This document shows positions 7,476 through 14,760 of a stretch of 17,647 nucleotides of DNA, piece by piece. The DNA is from Bolinopsis microptera (taxonomy: Eukaryota; Ctenophora; Tentaculata; Lobata; Bolinopsidae): positions 1-17,647 of the forward strand of contig NW_026971931.1 in NCBI RefSeq assembly GCF_026151205.1, in the 5' to 3' direction. The first letter of the stretch is position 1, and every line of letters starts with the position of its first letter. Under the pieces are notes generated by a model. That model saw only the letters and a list, made by a program, of their open reading frames with translations. It did not search any database and had not been told where the DNA came from. The translations under genes were made by a program, and so were the position numbers.

Positions 7476-8945
7476 CTAATGGTGTGCATGATACTTCAAG
7501 TGCCTTGCTAATTTAACTATGCCATAATCATTGAGATGGACATTATCCTCTCCATAACTACTAAAAAATGACGATTTTCTAAAGCCTTTCTTATCACTAA
7601 ACAAGAAACGATTTGTCTCGGTTGAGAGCAGTTTTACATAGGTGTATTTTCTTTGCAGATTTGATATACACTCATTGATATCAGTTATAACCTTGTTTCT
7701 GGAGAAACTCTCCCGAGGTAATAAGTTAACAATTTTAATATCAGCTCCAGGTGCCCACTTGTGAAGGAAAAGTACAAGTTTTTCAATACAATTGTTTGTA
7801 AAGTCAAGAGCTCTAGCATCACCAGAAAAACTATCAGGGCACAGAAGTTTAGTCCTCATGTTGCGAGGGCTGTTCAGGATAGAGTCCACGTCATTTGTAC
7901 CACACATAAGTACAATGCTTTTCACATTATTGGTATTAAGAGTGTCTTTTCTTACATCTGATTGAAACCGTTCATTGATTGCATTGGCTGTGGCACCAGG
8001 GTAGCTGAATACATGTGCCTCATGATGTTTGGACGATAGCTTTTCTCCCTCTAATTTGGAGAACATACTAGAGCTAATGTAGACACACAAAGATTTACCA
8101 GAATGTTCTATTGATCTAGTCTTAGGGGCCGAGGGTTCGGTGTTCTTAACTTGACTGGAAACATCAGACAGAGTAGATAAGGTTGCGCTGCCATCAATTA
8201 GGCGCAGAGTAATGCTTATTCTCATGGTTTCAGACTTGTCCTGGATGAGGCTGTGTTCAAAGCTGGTCTGGGATTGTCTGGTCATATTCATTATGTCACC
8301 ATGGGAGAGGGTGAGGTCAGCAATATGAGCTCTAAGTTTGGATCTGAAGCTTAGGACTCTAGTAGCCCCTAAAGAGATGGTGGAGATCATGGAGCCTGGT
8401 GAAATTGACCTCTCGTCATCCGAGTGAAAGGGAATTCCTTGCTGACCATTTCTATACTTGGTAATCATAGCACTATTGAATTTCAATTTTGGGAACTGTG
8501 AGCGTAAGCGTTCTAAAATAGACTTTAGGTATGGATTGTCTGCTACTGGCCTTGTGTTATGAAAGCCTCCATTGTAAGCGTAGGGAAAGTCCCCGTAGTA
8601 TACAACTGCCCTATTCTCAAACTTATGAGTATAGTGGGTTTCTATATCTAACTTGGCAGTGTCAACAAACTGAAAAACTCCTCGACTCAAATCTTGGTAT
8701 GGATTGATAGAGTTGGTCACATCATTGTCACCATTTACAGAGTGTTTGGGATTTTCCAAATTGATAATTTCTGCTGAATGTTCACTGTCTTCTGCTAATT
8801 TGGATAGCTCTTGGGTTAACTCAGAAACAAGATGCGAGGATGACCTATTACTGAGGGGAACATTGATAGACTGTTCACAGTGATCAGGTACCTGGGGCAA
8901 CACAGGGATAAGTGAACCATCGCTGAGGGGAACTTTGAGATACAA
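7476..8945 (-). CDS. Element A ORF1: AlkB-like dioxygenase fused to SGNH hydrolase
   Basis: Up to 489 residues in two domains. Residues about 105-250 match the AlkB Fe(II)/2-oxoglutarate dioxygenase fold. KYRNGQQGIPFHSDDE supplies metal ligands H174 and D176, H231 (FEHSL) is the third ligand, and R242/R248 (RISITLR) give the RxxxxxR 2-oxoglutarate-binding signature. The HxDDE and SPGSxIxxISxGA context is most like ALKBH2. AlkB enzymes oxidatively remove methyl groups from bases. Residues about 284-489 are an SGNH hydrolase: the nucleophile block is ISSSMFSKL (S293, in place of GDS), then PGAT (G317), CGTND (N351) and EDNVHLN (D467, H470). SGNH/esterase ORF1 proteins are known in CR1-like LINEs; an AlkB fusion is unusual. 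The listed start is TTG. The frame is closed by TGA at 8981-8979 and contains no ATG before codon 160, so the 5' end is damaged, spliced, frameshifted, or uses a non-AUG start. Confidence 0.85.
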   Translation of the reverse strand: MYLKVPLSDGSLIPVLPQVPDHCEQSINVPLSNRSSSHLVSELTQELSKLAEDSEHSAEIINLENPKHSVNGDNDVTNSINPYQDLSRGVFQFVDTAKLDIETHYTHKFENRAVVYYGDFPYAYNGGFHNTRPVADNPYLKSILERLRSQFPKLKFNSAMITKYRNGQQGIPFHSDDERSISPGSMISTISLGATRVLSFRSKLRAHIADLTLSHGDIMNMTRQSQTSFEHSLIQDKSETMRISITLRLIDGSATLSTLSDVSSQVKNTEPSAPKTRSIEHSGKSLCVYISSSMFSKLEGEKLSSKHHEAHVFSYPGATANAINERFQSDVRKDTLNTNNVKSIVLMCGTNDVDSILNSPRNMRTKLLCPDSFSGDARALDFTNNCIEKLVLFLHKWAPGADIKIVNLLPRESFSRNKVITDINECISNLQRKYTYVKLLSTETNRFLFSDKKGFRKSSFFSSYGEDNVHLNDYGIVKLARHLKYHAHH

Positions 8946-9118
8946 TATATTGGTAGAAAATCTGAAAAAAACTGCTTGTCAATGGTACAGGTAATTCTGC
9001 CAAAATACAGGCCAATGCTGCCAAAATTGGACTAATCCTCCAAATTAAATACCGGTATGATCTTGTGTAGCAACAACATATCAGCACAACGCGTTGGGGC
9101 CGGGGGTACAGCTTAAAG
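8946..9118 (-). other. Presumed 5' leader of element A
   Basis: It contains a GC-rich patch (9091-9113) unlike its surroundings and a pyrimidine run ending in TTTTTTTCAG on the minus strand near 8962, which resembles a splice acceptor. The open frame at 9087-8884 begins with GTG and overlaps ORF1 in another phase. It could be a frameshifted N-terminal piece of ORF1 or chance. No promoter motif was recognised. Confidence 0.35.
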
Positions 9119-9625
9119 ATGAAACATTTTAAACCTTCCTGAAGAAGCTGGAGAAATAAGTCTTAAACCATAAAAATTAATATCGATATGTTTCATGGTC
9201 TGCCCTGATCTAATTATTAAAATTATTACATTGTTCATGTTATGAAATTGTTATGATAAGTATATATTCCTGGTTTCTGAATACGAGTTAAAACTGTCTT
9301 TGAAACAATGTTAGGTGACTCGTTGACTAGTGTAGAGGCTGATCAGATAAGATCTATCACTGGCATGAACATTATGAACCAATTATTTTAAACACTATTT
9401 TTATGTCGCTTGAGGAACTGATTGGTTGGTATTCCATCATCCTTTCTTTGGTGTTTCCTTATCCAGGTTTACACTCTGAAGTCTATTCGCAACGGCATCA
9501 TGTCTGGTTTGAACTTAATGTAATCGTTCTTAGTTTGTCCGATCCAAATTTGGAGGCACTATAACAACAATATTCTCCTTCCTTCTATTTGTTCAACAGT
9601 GTCATCTGACTGAGCTGTTAGTGAA
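9119..9625. other. Spacer, no gene recognised
   Basis: No frame, RNA gene or terminal repeat that I can support. A short plus-strand frame follows a TTATCCAG near 9460, but it closes within 20 codons. Confidence 0.4.
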
Positions 9626-9729
9626 GAGTGAGCCCTAGTTAAGCTTTAAATATTAATTATAAACCTTAAAACTTTCTGAGTGAGCTGTTAGTTAAGCTTT
9701 AAATATTAATTAAATATTAATTATAAACC
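9626..9729. repeat. Diverged tandem duplication, about 52 bp per unit
   Basis: GAGTGAG...GTTAAGCTTTAAATATTAAT occurs from 9626 and again from 9678, both running into TATAAACC. The second copy has an extra 11-base TAAATATTAAT step. A related TGAGCTGTTAGT word occurs at 9611 and 9681. Confidence 0.6.
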
Positions 9730-9753
9730 ATTATTAATGGTAGTAATTTTTTA

Positions 9754-9874
9754 GGCAGTATCCAAGTAGGGGTTAGGGTCAGGGTTAGGGTTAACCTTAA
9801 CCCTAACCGTAACCGTAACCCAAAAAATTAACATACCTGTTCGCAAACACATGTCAGGCTACTTGGATACTGCC
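9754..9874. mobile_element. 121-bp inverted-repeat element (MITE-like)
   Basis: GGCAGTATCCAAGTAG at 9754-9769 is matched by its perfect reverse complement at 9859-9874, giving 16-bp terminal inverted repeats around a short non-coding core. This is the layout of a miniature inverted-repeat transposable element. The flanks read ATTTTTTA on the left and ATATTTTA on the right, a possible 8-bp target duplication with one mismatch. An 8-bp duplication would suggest a hAT-like parent, but the termini do not begin with the usual hAT CAG. The family is left open. Confidence 0.65.
9771..9821. repeat. Head-to-head TTAGGG-like palindrome inside the MITE
   Basis: About four TTAGGG-type units (with AGGGTC variation) run into about five CCCTAA/CCGTAA-type units, meeting at GGTTAACC near 9789-9796. 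The result is a nearly perfect 50-base inverted repeat. The sequence resembles the TTAGGG telomere repeat. Its position between perfect terminal repeats suggests it is the core of the small transposon rather than a fused chromosome end. Confidence 0.75.
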
Positions 9875-10402
9875 ATATTTTACAATCGGCTTGGGTTGTG
9901 ACACCACTTCAAATGACTGACTGCAGTTCCAGGTAGTATCTCTTCTCCATTTCCTGGAAATTGTGCAATTCATTTATCCTCTTCATTCTCTTTTTTGAGC
10001 TCTTATACACGTTTACAAGTGAGATTTGTTGTACTCTTAACTCTTTATCATCAGAATCTTTAGCTTTTGATGCCCCTTTATTTAGCAGTTAGCACATACA
10101 CTTATTTTACTATCGTCCACCCAGTCGCCATAATTCATCCTTCCGTGTAAACTCTCATCCCCTTTTCTCCCATCTTTGTCACCAATATTTTAGAAGAGTG
10201 ATACATTGCATTTACTCTCAGCAGTCATATTCTAGATAATATTTTACCGACTATTTTAAAGCATATTGTATCAGTCATATTATAGCTTAATGTATTGATT
10301 GTAGTTCATTTACATATAAGTTCATCATCACTAATTCACTTGAAATATCTGTATTGTTGTCCTATACTGTACTACATAATTAATAATTTATGTTCATACA
10401 CG
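9875..10402. other. Spacer, no gene recognised
   Basis: AT-rich, with stops in all frames. Nothing beyond short low-complexity runs. Confidence 0.4.
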
Positions 10403-10446
10403 GATATTGTCATGATCTGTCATGGATTGTGATTTGAATGAATGAG
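10403..10446 (+). repeat. Perfect 44-bp direct repeat, copy 1
   Basis: The 44 bases starting GATATTGTCATGATCTGTCA are identical to 10887-10930, 484 bases downstream. Weaker similarity extends outward on both sides (TGTTC.TA.AC before, GAGTTTAT after), to roughly 65 bases. It may be the shared end of two copies of a short dispersed element or a recent local duplication. Confidence 0.75.
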
Positions 10447-10886
10447 AGAGTTTATTAAAAATGACACAAAATTGGTAAAATTAATAAATTACAGATATTG
10501 GTAAAAACCACAAAAAACTATCTCTTAGTTTCTTGTTTCATTGAGCCTCTTCCCTATCTAATCTAAACCCACACCTCTTGTAGTGGGACTAGCATTGGTT
10601 GCTCGTAAACAGCCTCCCTGCGCCTGCAGTGCTTACACACCAATCCTATGATGCTGTGAATAAAGAGGAGAATCATGACTTTGCTGGTATTAAAAGAAAT
10701 TTATGTAAGGTCATATGTTACAGTTATTAAAAAAGTCAAAATCATTAAACAATTTTGAATATGCAAATTAGATTGAAAAAGAAATAGTAAAAATAAAAAT
10801 AATACCATTCTAGCACAGGGTAGAGCACCAACCCGAGCATCACGAGCAGTGCCGCTATAAGAATTAACAGTTTTTGTTCGTAGACT
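10447..10886. other. Segment between the two 44-bp repeats
   Basis: No protein-like frame. The minus-strand open frame at 10964-10701 runs across the repeat and is low-complexity, so I do not call it. Two GC-richer patches (about 10570-10640 and 10808-10858) stand out from the AT-rich ground and may be pieces of short interspersed elements. No clear pol III A/B box pair was found. Confidence 0.3.
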
Positions 10887-10930
10887 GATATTGTCATGAT
10901 CTGTCATGGATTGTGATTTGAATGAATGAG
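10887..10930 (+). repeat. Perfect 44-bp direct repeat, copy 2
   Basis: Identical to 10403-10446. It runs directly into a small tandem duplication at 10925-10962. Confidence 0.75.
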
Positions 10931-10962
10931 TGAGTTTATAAACAATGAGTGAGTTTATAAAC
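10925..10962 (+). repeat. Two tandem 19-bp units
   Basis: AATGAGTGAGTTTATAAAC occurs twice without a gap, at 10925-10943 and 10944-10962. Probably replication slippage. Confidence 0.8.
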
Positions 10963-11714
10963 AATATTTACTTATTTATAAATAAGCTAACTTGCAAACA
11001 CATGACAATCTTGAAAAAAAAACTAACGTGTCATGATAGTGATAGTGATCCAAATATTACAAGGATGTAATCTTAATACCACCAATTTAATTTGATTCAA
11101 TATAGTTTTATATTGTGAAGAGTTAAAGTTGGCAATTATTGAATTGCTTATTTCTAATCTATCCTTAATTATCCATCCAGATGCTTAGTGATGTAGTAAA
11201 TTATGTCCATCTACGATATTTAAGGTTTAACTATAAATAACTAAAAATGTGTTTTTATCACAAAAACTGTGTCGCTTAGGTCAAGAATCAACAATATTTA
11301 CTCTCATTGATGTTTAATGTGTGTTTTTCCACAGTACTACTACACAATGAAAACCATTAACAAAAGACAATTGTTTATTGTATTAACAATAAACAAATAG
11401 AGCTTAAAAGTGATAGGGGTTTTGTATTTTATATATAAACAGTATTTATTGATGATGTATGCACTATTGCACATGATAAGATAATAAACATATTAAAAAG
11501 TGTGTGGCTTTTCGTTATAAATGAAATAATTTTTACTTGCTTTTCTAAGGGTGTCTAACCAATTAGCTTAACAATTACGGGAACCAATTGCAATGATCTG
11601 GACGTGACGTTAGGAAAATCTGGTGGGAACAAAGGATAAGTATTTAGCCGCATATTGTGCTTAGAGTTTTGAATCTATGGACCTAATCCTAACTTCATTA
11701 TACGATCTTTAAGA
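10963..11714. other. AT-rich spacer with one strong hairpin
   Basis: No gene seen. The only structure is the inverted repeat at 11371-11396, listed separately. Confidence 0.4.
11371..11396. repeat. Perfect 11-bp inverted repeat
   Basis: TTGTTTATTGT and ACAATAAACAA pair perfectly around the 4-base loop ATTA. No run of T or GC-rich stem suggests a terminator, and no neighbouring gene is apparent. Confidence 0.6.
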
Positions 11715-12011
11715 ATGAAAACACTAAGGTCAATGATTAAGATAAGGGCTACCAACCTTCTTAAGGAAATAGCGACGTGTGAGAGAGCTCAGCACACAAC
11801 ACCCCAGGCCGTGTAGGGAAAAGGCAGTGACAGGAAAGGCGATCAGAATTTTGCACATTCATCTTTTTGTAGTCTTAGGTGTTCCGTGGAAGAGGAGCTC
11901 CAGTGGATGAGGCGGTCCGCAGCATTGTCAAGGGGAGTTACAAACAAACAGGTTATTAACACAAATACCGGTTTTCAAAACTGGTTTAAATTACGGTCCA
12001 TTAATCGATGA
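11715..12011 (+). other. Weak open frame with one in-frame TAG
   Basis: An ATG at 11715 opens 33 codons to TAG at 11814-11816. The same phase then stays open for 64 more codons to TGA at 12009-12011. Base composition is less AT-rich than the flanks (about 11765-11945). The residues are mixed and charged (for example NLLKEIATCERAQHTTPQ, VEEELQWMRRSAALSR). No family was recognised. The opposite strand also has protein-like stretches here, so strand and reality are both uncertain. Confidence 0.15.
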
Positions 12012-12263
12012 ATTAAATTACTTGATCAATCCCAATAAATCTTGATAAGTGTAATTTTTATTGACCAGTAGCTGCATCGCACTGCAAACATATCCAATCA
12101 GAACTTAATCATATAAGTGATCACTAATTTATCTTATGATCAAACCTTATGCCAAAGCGATCATGTAGTATTGTTTTTGCAACATTTAAATGGCTTATCC
12201 ACAAATCGAATCCAAATCTTAACAAATCTAATTACAACTAAACGGCATTACTAAGGTTCAACT

Positions 12264-12464
12264 TTAATTCTGAGATACAACATTCAGTTGTTTACAACAC
12301 CTTTTGAGCTTACGCTCCCACACATTAAATGTTGTAGTCTCCCGGCCCGTCAGATTCTACAGATTGGGATCATTATCTGTTGATTGTAGAACCAATTGAA
12401 GCAGTTCAATGCGATATCCGGTTGAGTAGAGATACTGTTTGAAGGCAGAGCTCACCAAACGCAT
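12264..12464 (-). other. Small open frame with strong ATG context and one in-frame TAG
   Basis: On the minus strand an ATG at 12464-12462 lies in GCCACCATGC, a close match to the animal translation-start consensus. It opens 35 codons containing FKQYLYSTGYRIELLQLVLQ, to TAG at 12359-12357. The same phase then continues 30 codons (RETTTFNVWERKLKRCCKQL) to TAA at 12266-12264. I do not recognise it. It could be a decayed exon, a short peptide gene, or chance. Confidence 0.25.
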
Positions 12465-12540
12465 GGTGGCTGGTATTCATTAGTTACCTTCTACTACCTG
12501 CCTACCTAACAGTTCTTCCATGGAAACCCCGATCCGGTTC

Positions 12541-12764
12541 TACCCTTGAATCCACAGATAGAACGGAAAAGTAATGAAAAAAGAGAACAAAAGAAAATAA
12601 AAATACAAGAAAAGAAACAAGAAGGAAATAGAAAAAACAAAAGAAAGGAGTGAAAGAAGAAAACAAAAGAAAACAAAGGAAAAGAAAAGAAACGAATCAG
12701 AAAAAGAAAGGTGATTAAAAAAGTTCTTTAGAAAAAAATAAGAAGATATAAATAAATTAATCTT
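12541..12764. repeat. Long purine-rich tract
   Basis: From about 12561 to 12755 the plus strand is nearly all A and G with few pyrimidines (AAAAGAAAACAAAGG-like words). Its right-hand 84 bases are shared with 15581-15664. Similar tracts occur at 15053-15170 and 15545-15660. Confidence 0.7.
12681..12764. repeat. Dispersed 84-bp repeat, copy 1
   Basis: AAGAAACGAATCAG, GAAAGGTGATTAAAAAAGTT and a terminal AAATTAATCTT recur in the same order at 15581-15664 with a few substitutions and indels. The central 20 bases are identical, so this is common descent rather than shared composition. Confidence 0.75.
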
Positions 12765-13258
12765 AATCCCGTACTACTACTATCTCGAATTTATCAATCA
12801 TTAAAGTGCATCGTTCTTTATCTTTTAATGGAATTAGCAATTATGAAGTTTTGCTTTTCAAAGGAGCTAACAGGGAAATCATTTTTTCATTCTGAGATTT
12901 TGTTGGGCCTTAGTAGTCAAGGGCCTCAAGACCGATGCTTTTTCTGGACGGCTATTGGGTCTACTTTACTTCACAGGTAGTTCCTTTTCGTAGGTAGCTC
13001 CTTCCAGCATCTTTCCACTTTTTTCCCTTATTAACTATATTCTATAAATTTGAAACTAAATTAAAGTCAAATTGAGGCTGTCCGCTGTAGCCTTTAACAA
13101 CCGACGAGTAATGAGTGTTGTAATTTGTAATGTGTGAACTGTAACAACTAACAAGTGTAACTATTAAGTATTAAGTAATACTTAATATATATATTATTTA
13201 TATTTAACCATAAGTAACTTGTAAATTTAAACTTTAAAGCTACTGTACTGATTGCTGC
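12765..13258. other. Spacer, no gene recognised
   Basis: No supportable frame. It contains the strong inverted repeat at 13162-13187. Confidence 0.4.
13162..13187. repeat. Perfect 12-bp inverted repeat
   Basis: TATTAAGTATTA and TAATACTTAATA flank the two bases AG, forming a near-continuous palindrome that runs into a TA-rich microsatellite. Confidence 0.6.
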
Positions 13259-13276
13259 AGAGAGAGAGAGAGAGAG
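13259..13276 (+). repeat. (AG)9 microsatellite
   Basis: Nine AG dinucleotides in a row. The two overlapping open frames on opposite strands here (13252-13506 and 13227-13442) are low-complexity and not called. Confidence 0.9.
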
Positions 13277-13515
13277 CTGGTTGTAATAAAACACGTAGAC
13301 CTATAGAACAACAACAGCTACTGTGCAAAGTGCGCAGGAGACAAACTGATAAATTAACTAAAATAGTAATTACTAATTCACTAGTCATAACTGATACAAT
13401 AAACAATTTAATGAAAACTATGATACAAATACAGAAATACAAAATAACTATTTACGATGATCAGAATGATGATTCAATATACTTTAACAATTTAACCCAA
13501 ACCTAACTGGTCTCT

Positions 13516-13540
13516 TAGGTTTTGCCAGTGGCAAAACCTA
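13516..13540. repeat. Perfect 11-bp hairpin at a probable hAT terminus
   Basis: TAGGTTTTGCC and GGCAAAACCTA pair around AGT. The sequence from 13526, CAGTGGCAAAACC, looks like a hAT terminal repeat (CAGTGGC...). A second stem, GTGGCAA with TTGCCAC, overlaps it to the right (about 13528-13548). The terminus therefore sits in a compound palindrome. Confidence 0.55.
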
Positions 13541-13904
13541 ATTGCCACAGCAGAAATCTTTGTTAGATTTTTGATATCTAGCTGCTTTGCTATAAAATTT
13601 TCATGATAGGTATCATTTTAAGAGTGCTCAATCTACTTTGGCACATAGTGCTTCTCAAATATGATGATGATGAAAATCTAAAATAGTTTTTGATGAGCTT
13701 CAATTTGCTGAAGGAGCGTTCTCAGATCCAACTGTAGAATGGTGAGAAAAAGCACCAAACCGGTTACAACATAAGGCTATAAGGGTAGAGTGTTGCAAGC
13801 TGCTTACTTAGGATGATGCTCAACAGCTCATGAGGAAATTTTTCTAGTAGTTGATCAGCAAAGTCGTTTCTAAAATCCTCTAAAGTCCTCTGGTATCTAT
13901 TGAA
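13526..13904 (-). pseudogene. Decayed hAT transposase C-terminus
   Basis: One minus-strand frame from about 13904 contains FADQLLEKFPHELLSI and, after stops TAA and TGA in the same phase, ERSFSKLKLIKNYF...YLRSTM.Q.RLSTL. This is the hallmark C-terminal dimerisation block of hAT-family transposases (general form ERSFSxLKxIKxxLRSTMxxxRLxxL). A TCATCATCATCA expansion inserts residues FSSSSY into it. A final IAKQLDIKNLTK block reads on in another phase after a frameshift. About 20 bases further is CAGTGGCAAAACC at 13526, a likely hAT terminal repeat. The zinc finger and the catalytic core are missing, so this is a dead fragment. The matched motif is seen directly; the assignment to the ZMYM/TTF-type hAT branch is from memory of the family and less certain. 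Confidence 0.75.
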
Positions 13905-14042
13905 CTACTTCTATGTGGTTATTCTCGCACTATTAAGCCCAATTCTATCAACAATTATTAATTGGATAAAAGTTTACCAAAGGAATACAAAATATTAAAT
14001 TTAATTAATCACCATTGGCTATTCAAATAATTGTCCTAATTC

Positions 14043-14378
14043 CTATCTTCTGATAATGGACCAGTTGACGTACATTAACCGGTCCCCTCTGCTGCCCATA
14101 GCCCTCTCAAGATCCTCCTCTATCTTCCCTAAAACTGCCTTGGCAGCCCTCACCCACATCCCTGACCAAAGCCTCCTGATCTGGTTCTGCAGAGAGCACA
14201 TCAAGACAAGTGCGCTCCTGATTTCTCTTCTAGAGGCTGTTATCCTTACTTGCTCTTGTAGATGCGTCAGTCTACGTTTGGCCTCCCCAAAAATCCCTCT
14301 GTCAACATTCGTGTAGTCATTCTGAATAGTGATTCTAAGTATAGAAAACCGCGTTTCTTGGTATTTAGTGTATGCTAG
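14043..14378 (-). pseudogene. Coiled-coil open frame, possible duplicate of the 14504-14752 exon
   Basis: A 111-codon minus-strand frame (TAG at 14045-14043) lacks an upstream ATG but is charged and protein-like: GEAKRRLTHLQEQVR, then REIRSALVLMCSLQNQIRRL, then KAVLGKIEEDLERAMG. Heptad-like spacing suggests a coiled coil. Its N-terminal part (QNDYTN, nine to ten residues, then KRRL and QVR) lines up with SNAYTD, nine residues, KRRL and KIR in the frame at 14752-14504. Upstream DNA is also alike, with a TTCTAT...CTTAG acceptor-like run before ACTATT. I infer a duplicated, diverged exon. The plus-strand frame at 14056-14316 is taken as its shadow. The long open stretch and less AT-rich composition argue against chance. 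Function unknown. Confidence 0.4.
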
Positions 14379-14503
14379 TCAAGCTCTAGTCACGAAGCAC
14401 GAACGGCAGGGCGTACCGTAAGGTAGAAATGATGAAATGTATTAATCAAATATATAAAAATGAGACAGAACAACAAGTGCGAAAGAGACGTCGTCATCCA
14501 GAA

Positions 14504-14760
14504 CTAATGAGGGCTACTGTATGGCTCTGTGCTGGGTGACGTGGGGCTGTGGAAGTAAGGTGGGGGCCCCGGCTGCGTGTCCATCCTGGTTGCGGCCTGT
14601 TCCGCCATGTACTCCAATTCAATCGTCAGGTCCCTTATTTTCCTCTCCGCTCGTCTAAGGCGTCTCTTAACTTCTTCGAGTTCCTTGAGGTCGTCCGTAT
14701 AGGCGTTGCTGATTGAAGTGACAGCTTTCATCAAATCTCTGGACGATGACATAATAGTAA
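14504..14760 (-). CDS. Small coiled-coil protein with PPPY motif (possible second exon)
   Basis: From ATG 14752 there are 82 residues. Residues about 18-55 (LKELEEVKRRLRRAERKI) form a charged amphipathic coiled coil. The tail is Pro/Ser/Thr-rich with PPPY at 63-66, a PPxY site of the kind bound by WW domains, including Nedd4-type ubiquitin ligases, and also used as a late domain in some viral and retroelement proteins. Composition is much richer in G+C than the surroundings, which favours real coding. Just upstream the minus strand has a pyrimidine-rich CTAACCTTCTATCACTTG then TCTAG|TTACTATT, a good splice acceptor with exon start at 14760. The phase joins exactly to the exon ending at 15187. 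I do not recognise the family. It may be translated alone from its ATG or as the C-terminal part of a two-exon protein. Confidence 0.5.

Larger units (their letters stand above)
2104..9118 (-). mobile_element. Element A: CR1/jockey-group LINE with AlkB-SGNH ORF1, interrupted by element B
   Basis: The element reads right to left: a 5' leader (about 9118-8946), ORF1 (8945-7476), a 156-base gap, and ORF2 (7319 down to 5256, continuing 3259-2345). The 3' UTR then contains the 47-bp tandem repeats. Endonuclease and reverse-transcriptase motifs in ORF2 identify a non-LTR retrotransposon. The SGNH domain in ORF1 fits the CR1/L2 side of the tree, where ORF1 esterases are known. Without the roughly 2-kb insert the element would be about 5 kb, a normal LINE length. 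The 5' border was placed at a GC-rich patch near 9091-9113 and the 3' border at 2104 by context only. No target-site duplication flanking A was identified. Confidence 0.75.

Noticed and set aside
7761-7961. Plus-strand open frame of 66 codons
   Set aside because: Antisense to the SGNH domain of ORF1; no protein features.
8884-9087. Separate small protein upstream of ORF1
   Set aside because: It starts with GTG, overlaps ORF1 in another phase and has no recognisable feature; at most it is a frameshifted N-terminal piece of ORF1.
9771-9821. True telomere or chromosome-fusion point
   Set aside because: The array is short and imperfect, and is bracketed by perfect 16-bp terminal repeats, so a small transposon explains it better.
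10800-10860. tRNA-derived SINE head
   Set aside because: The GC-richer patch has short GTGCTC and GGTTGG words but no A box and B box at the right spacing on either strand.
10701-10964. Minus-strand open frame of 87 codons
   Set aside because: Runs across the 44-bp repeat, is low-complexity and hydrophobic without a pattern, and matches no family I know.
13227-13506. Overlapping open frames on both strands
   Set aside because: They straddle an (AG)9 microsatellite and have biased composition on both strands.
14056-14316. Plus-strand open frame of 86 codons
   Set aside because: The minus strand here has a longer, charged, coiled-coil frame with similarity to the nearby exon, so the plus frame is taken as its shadow.
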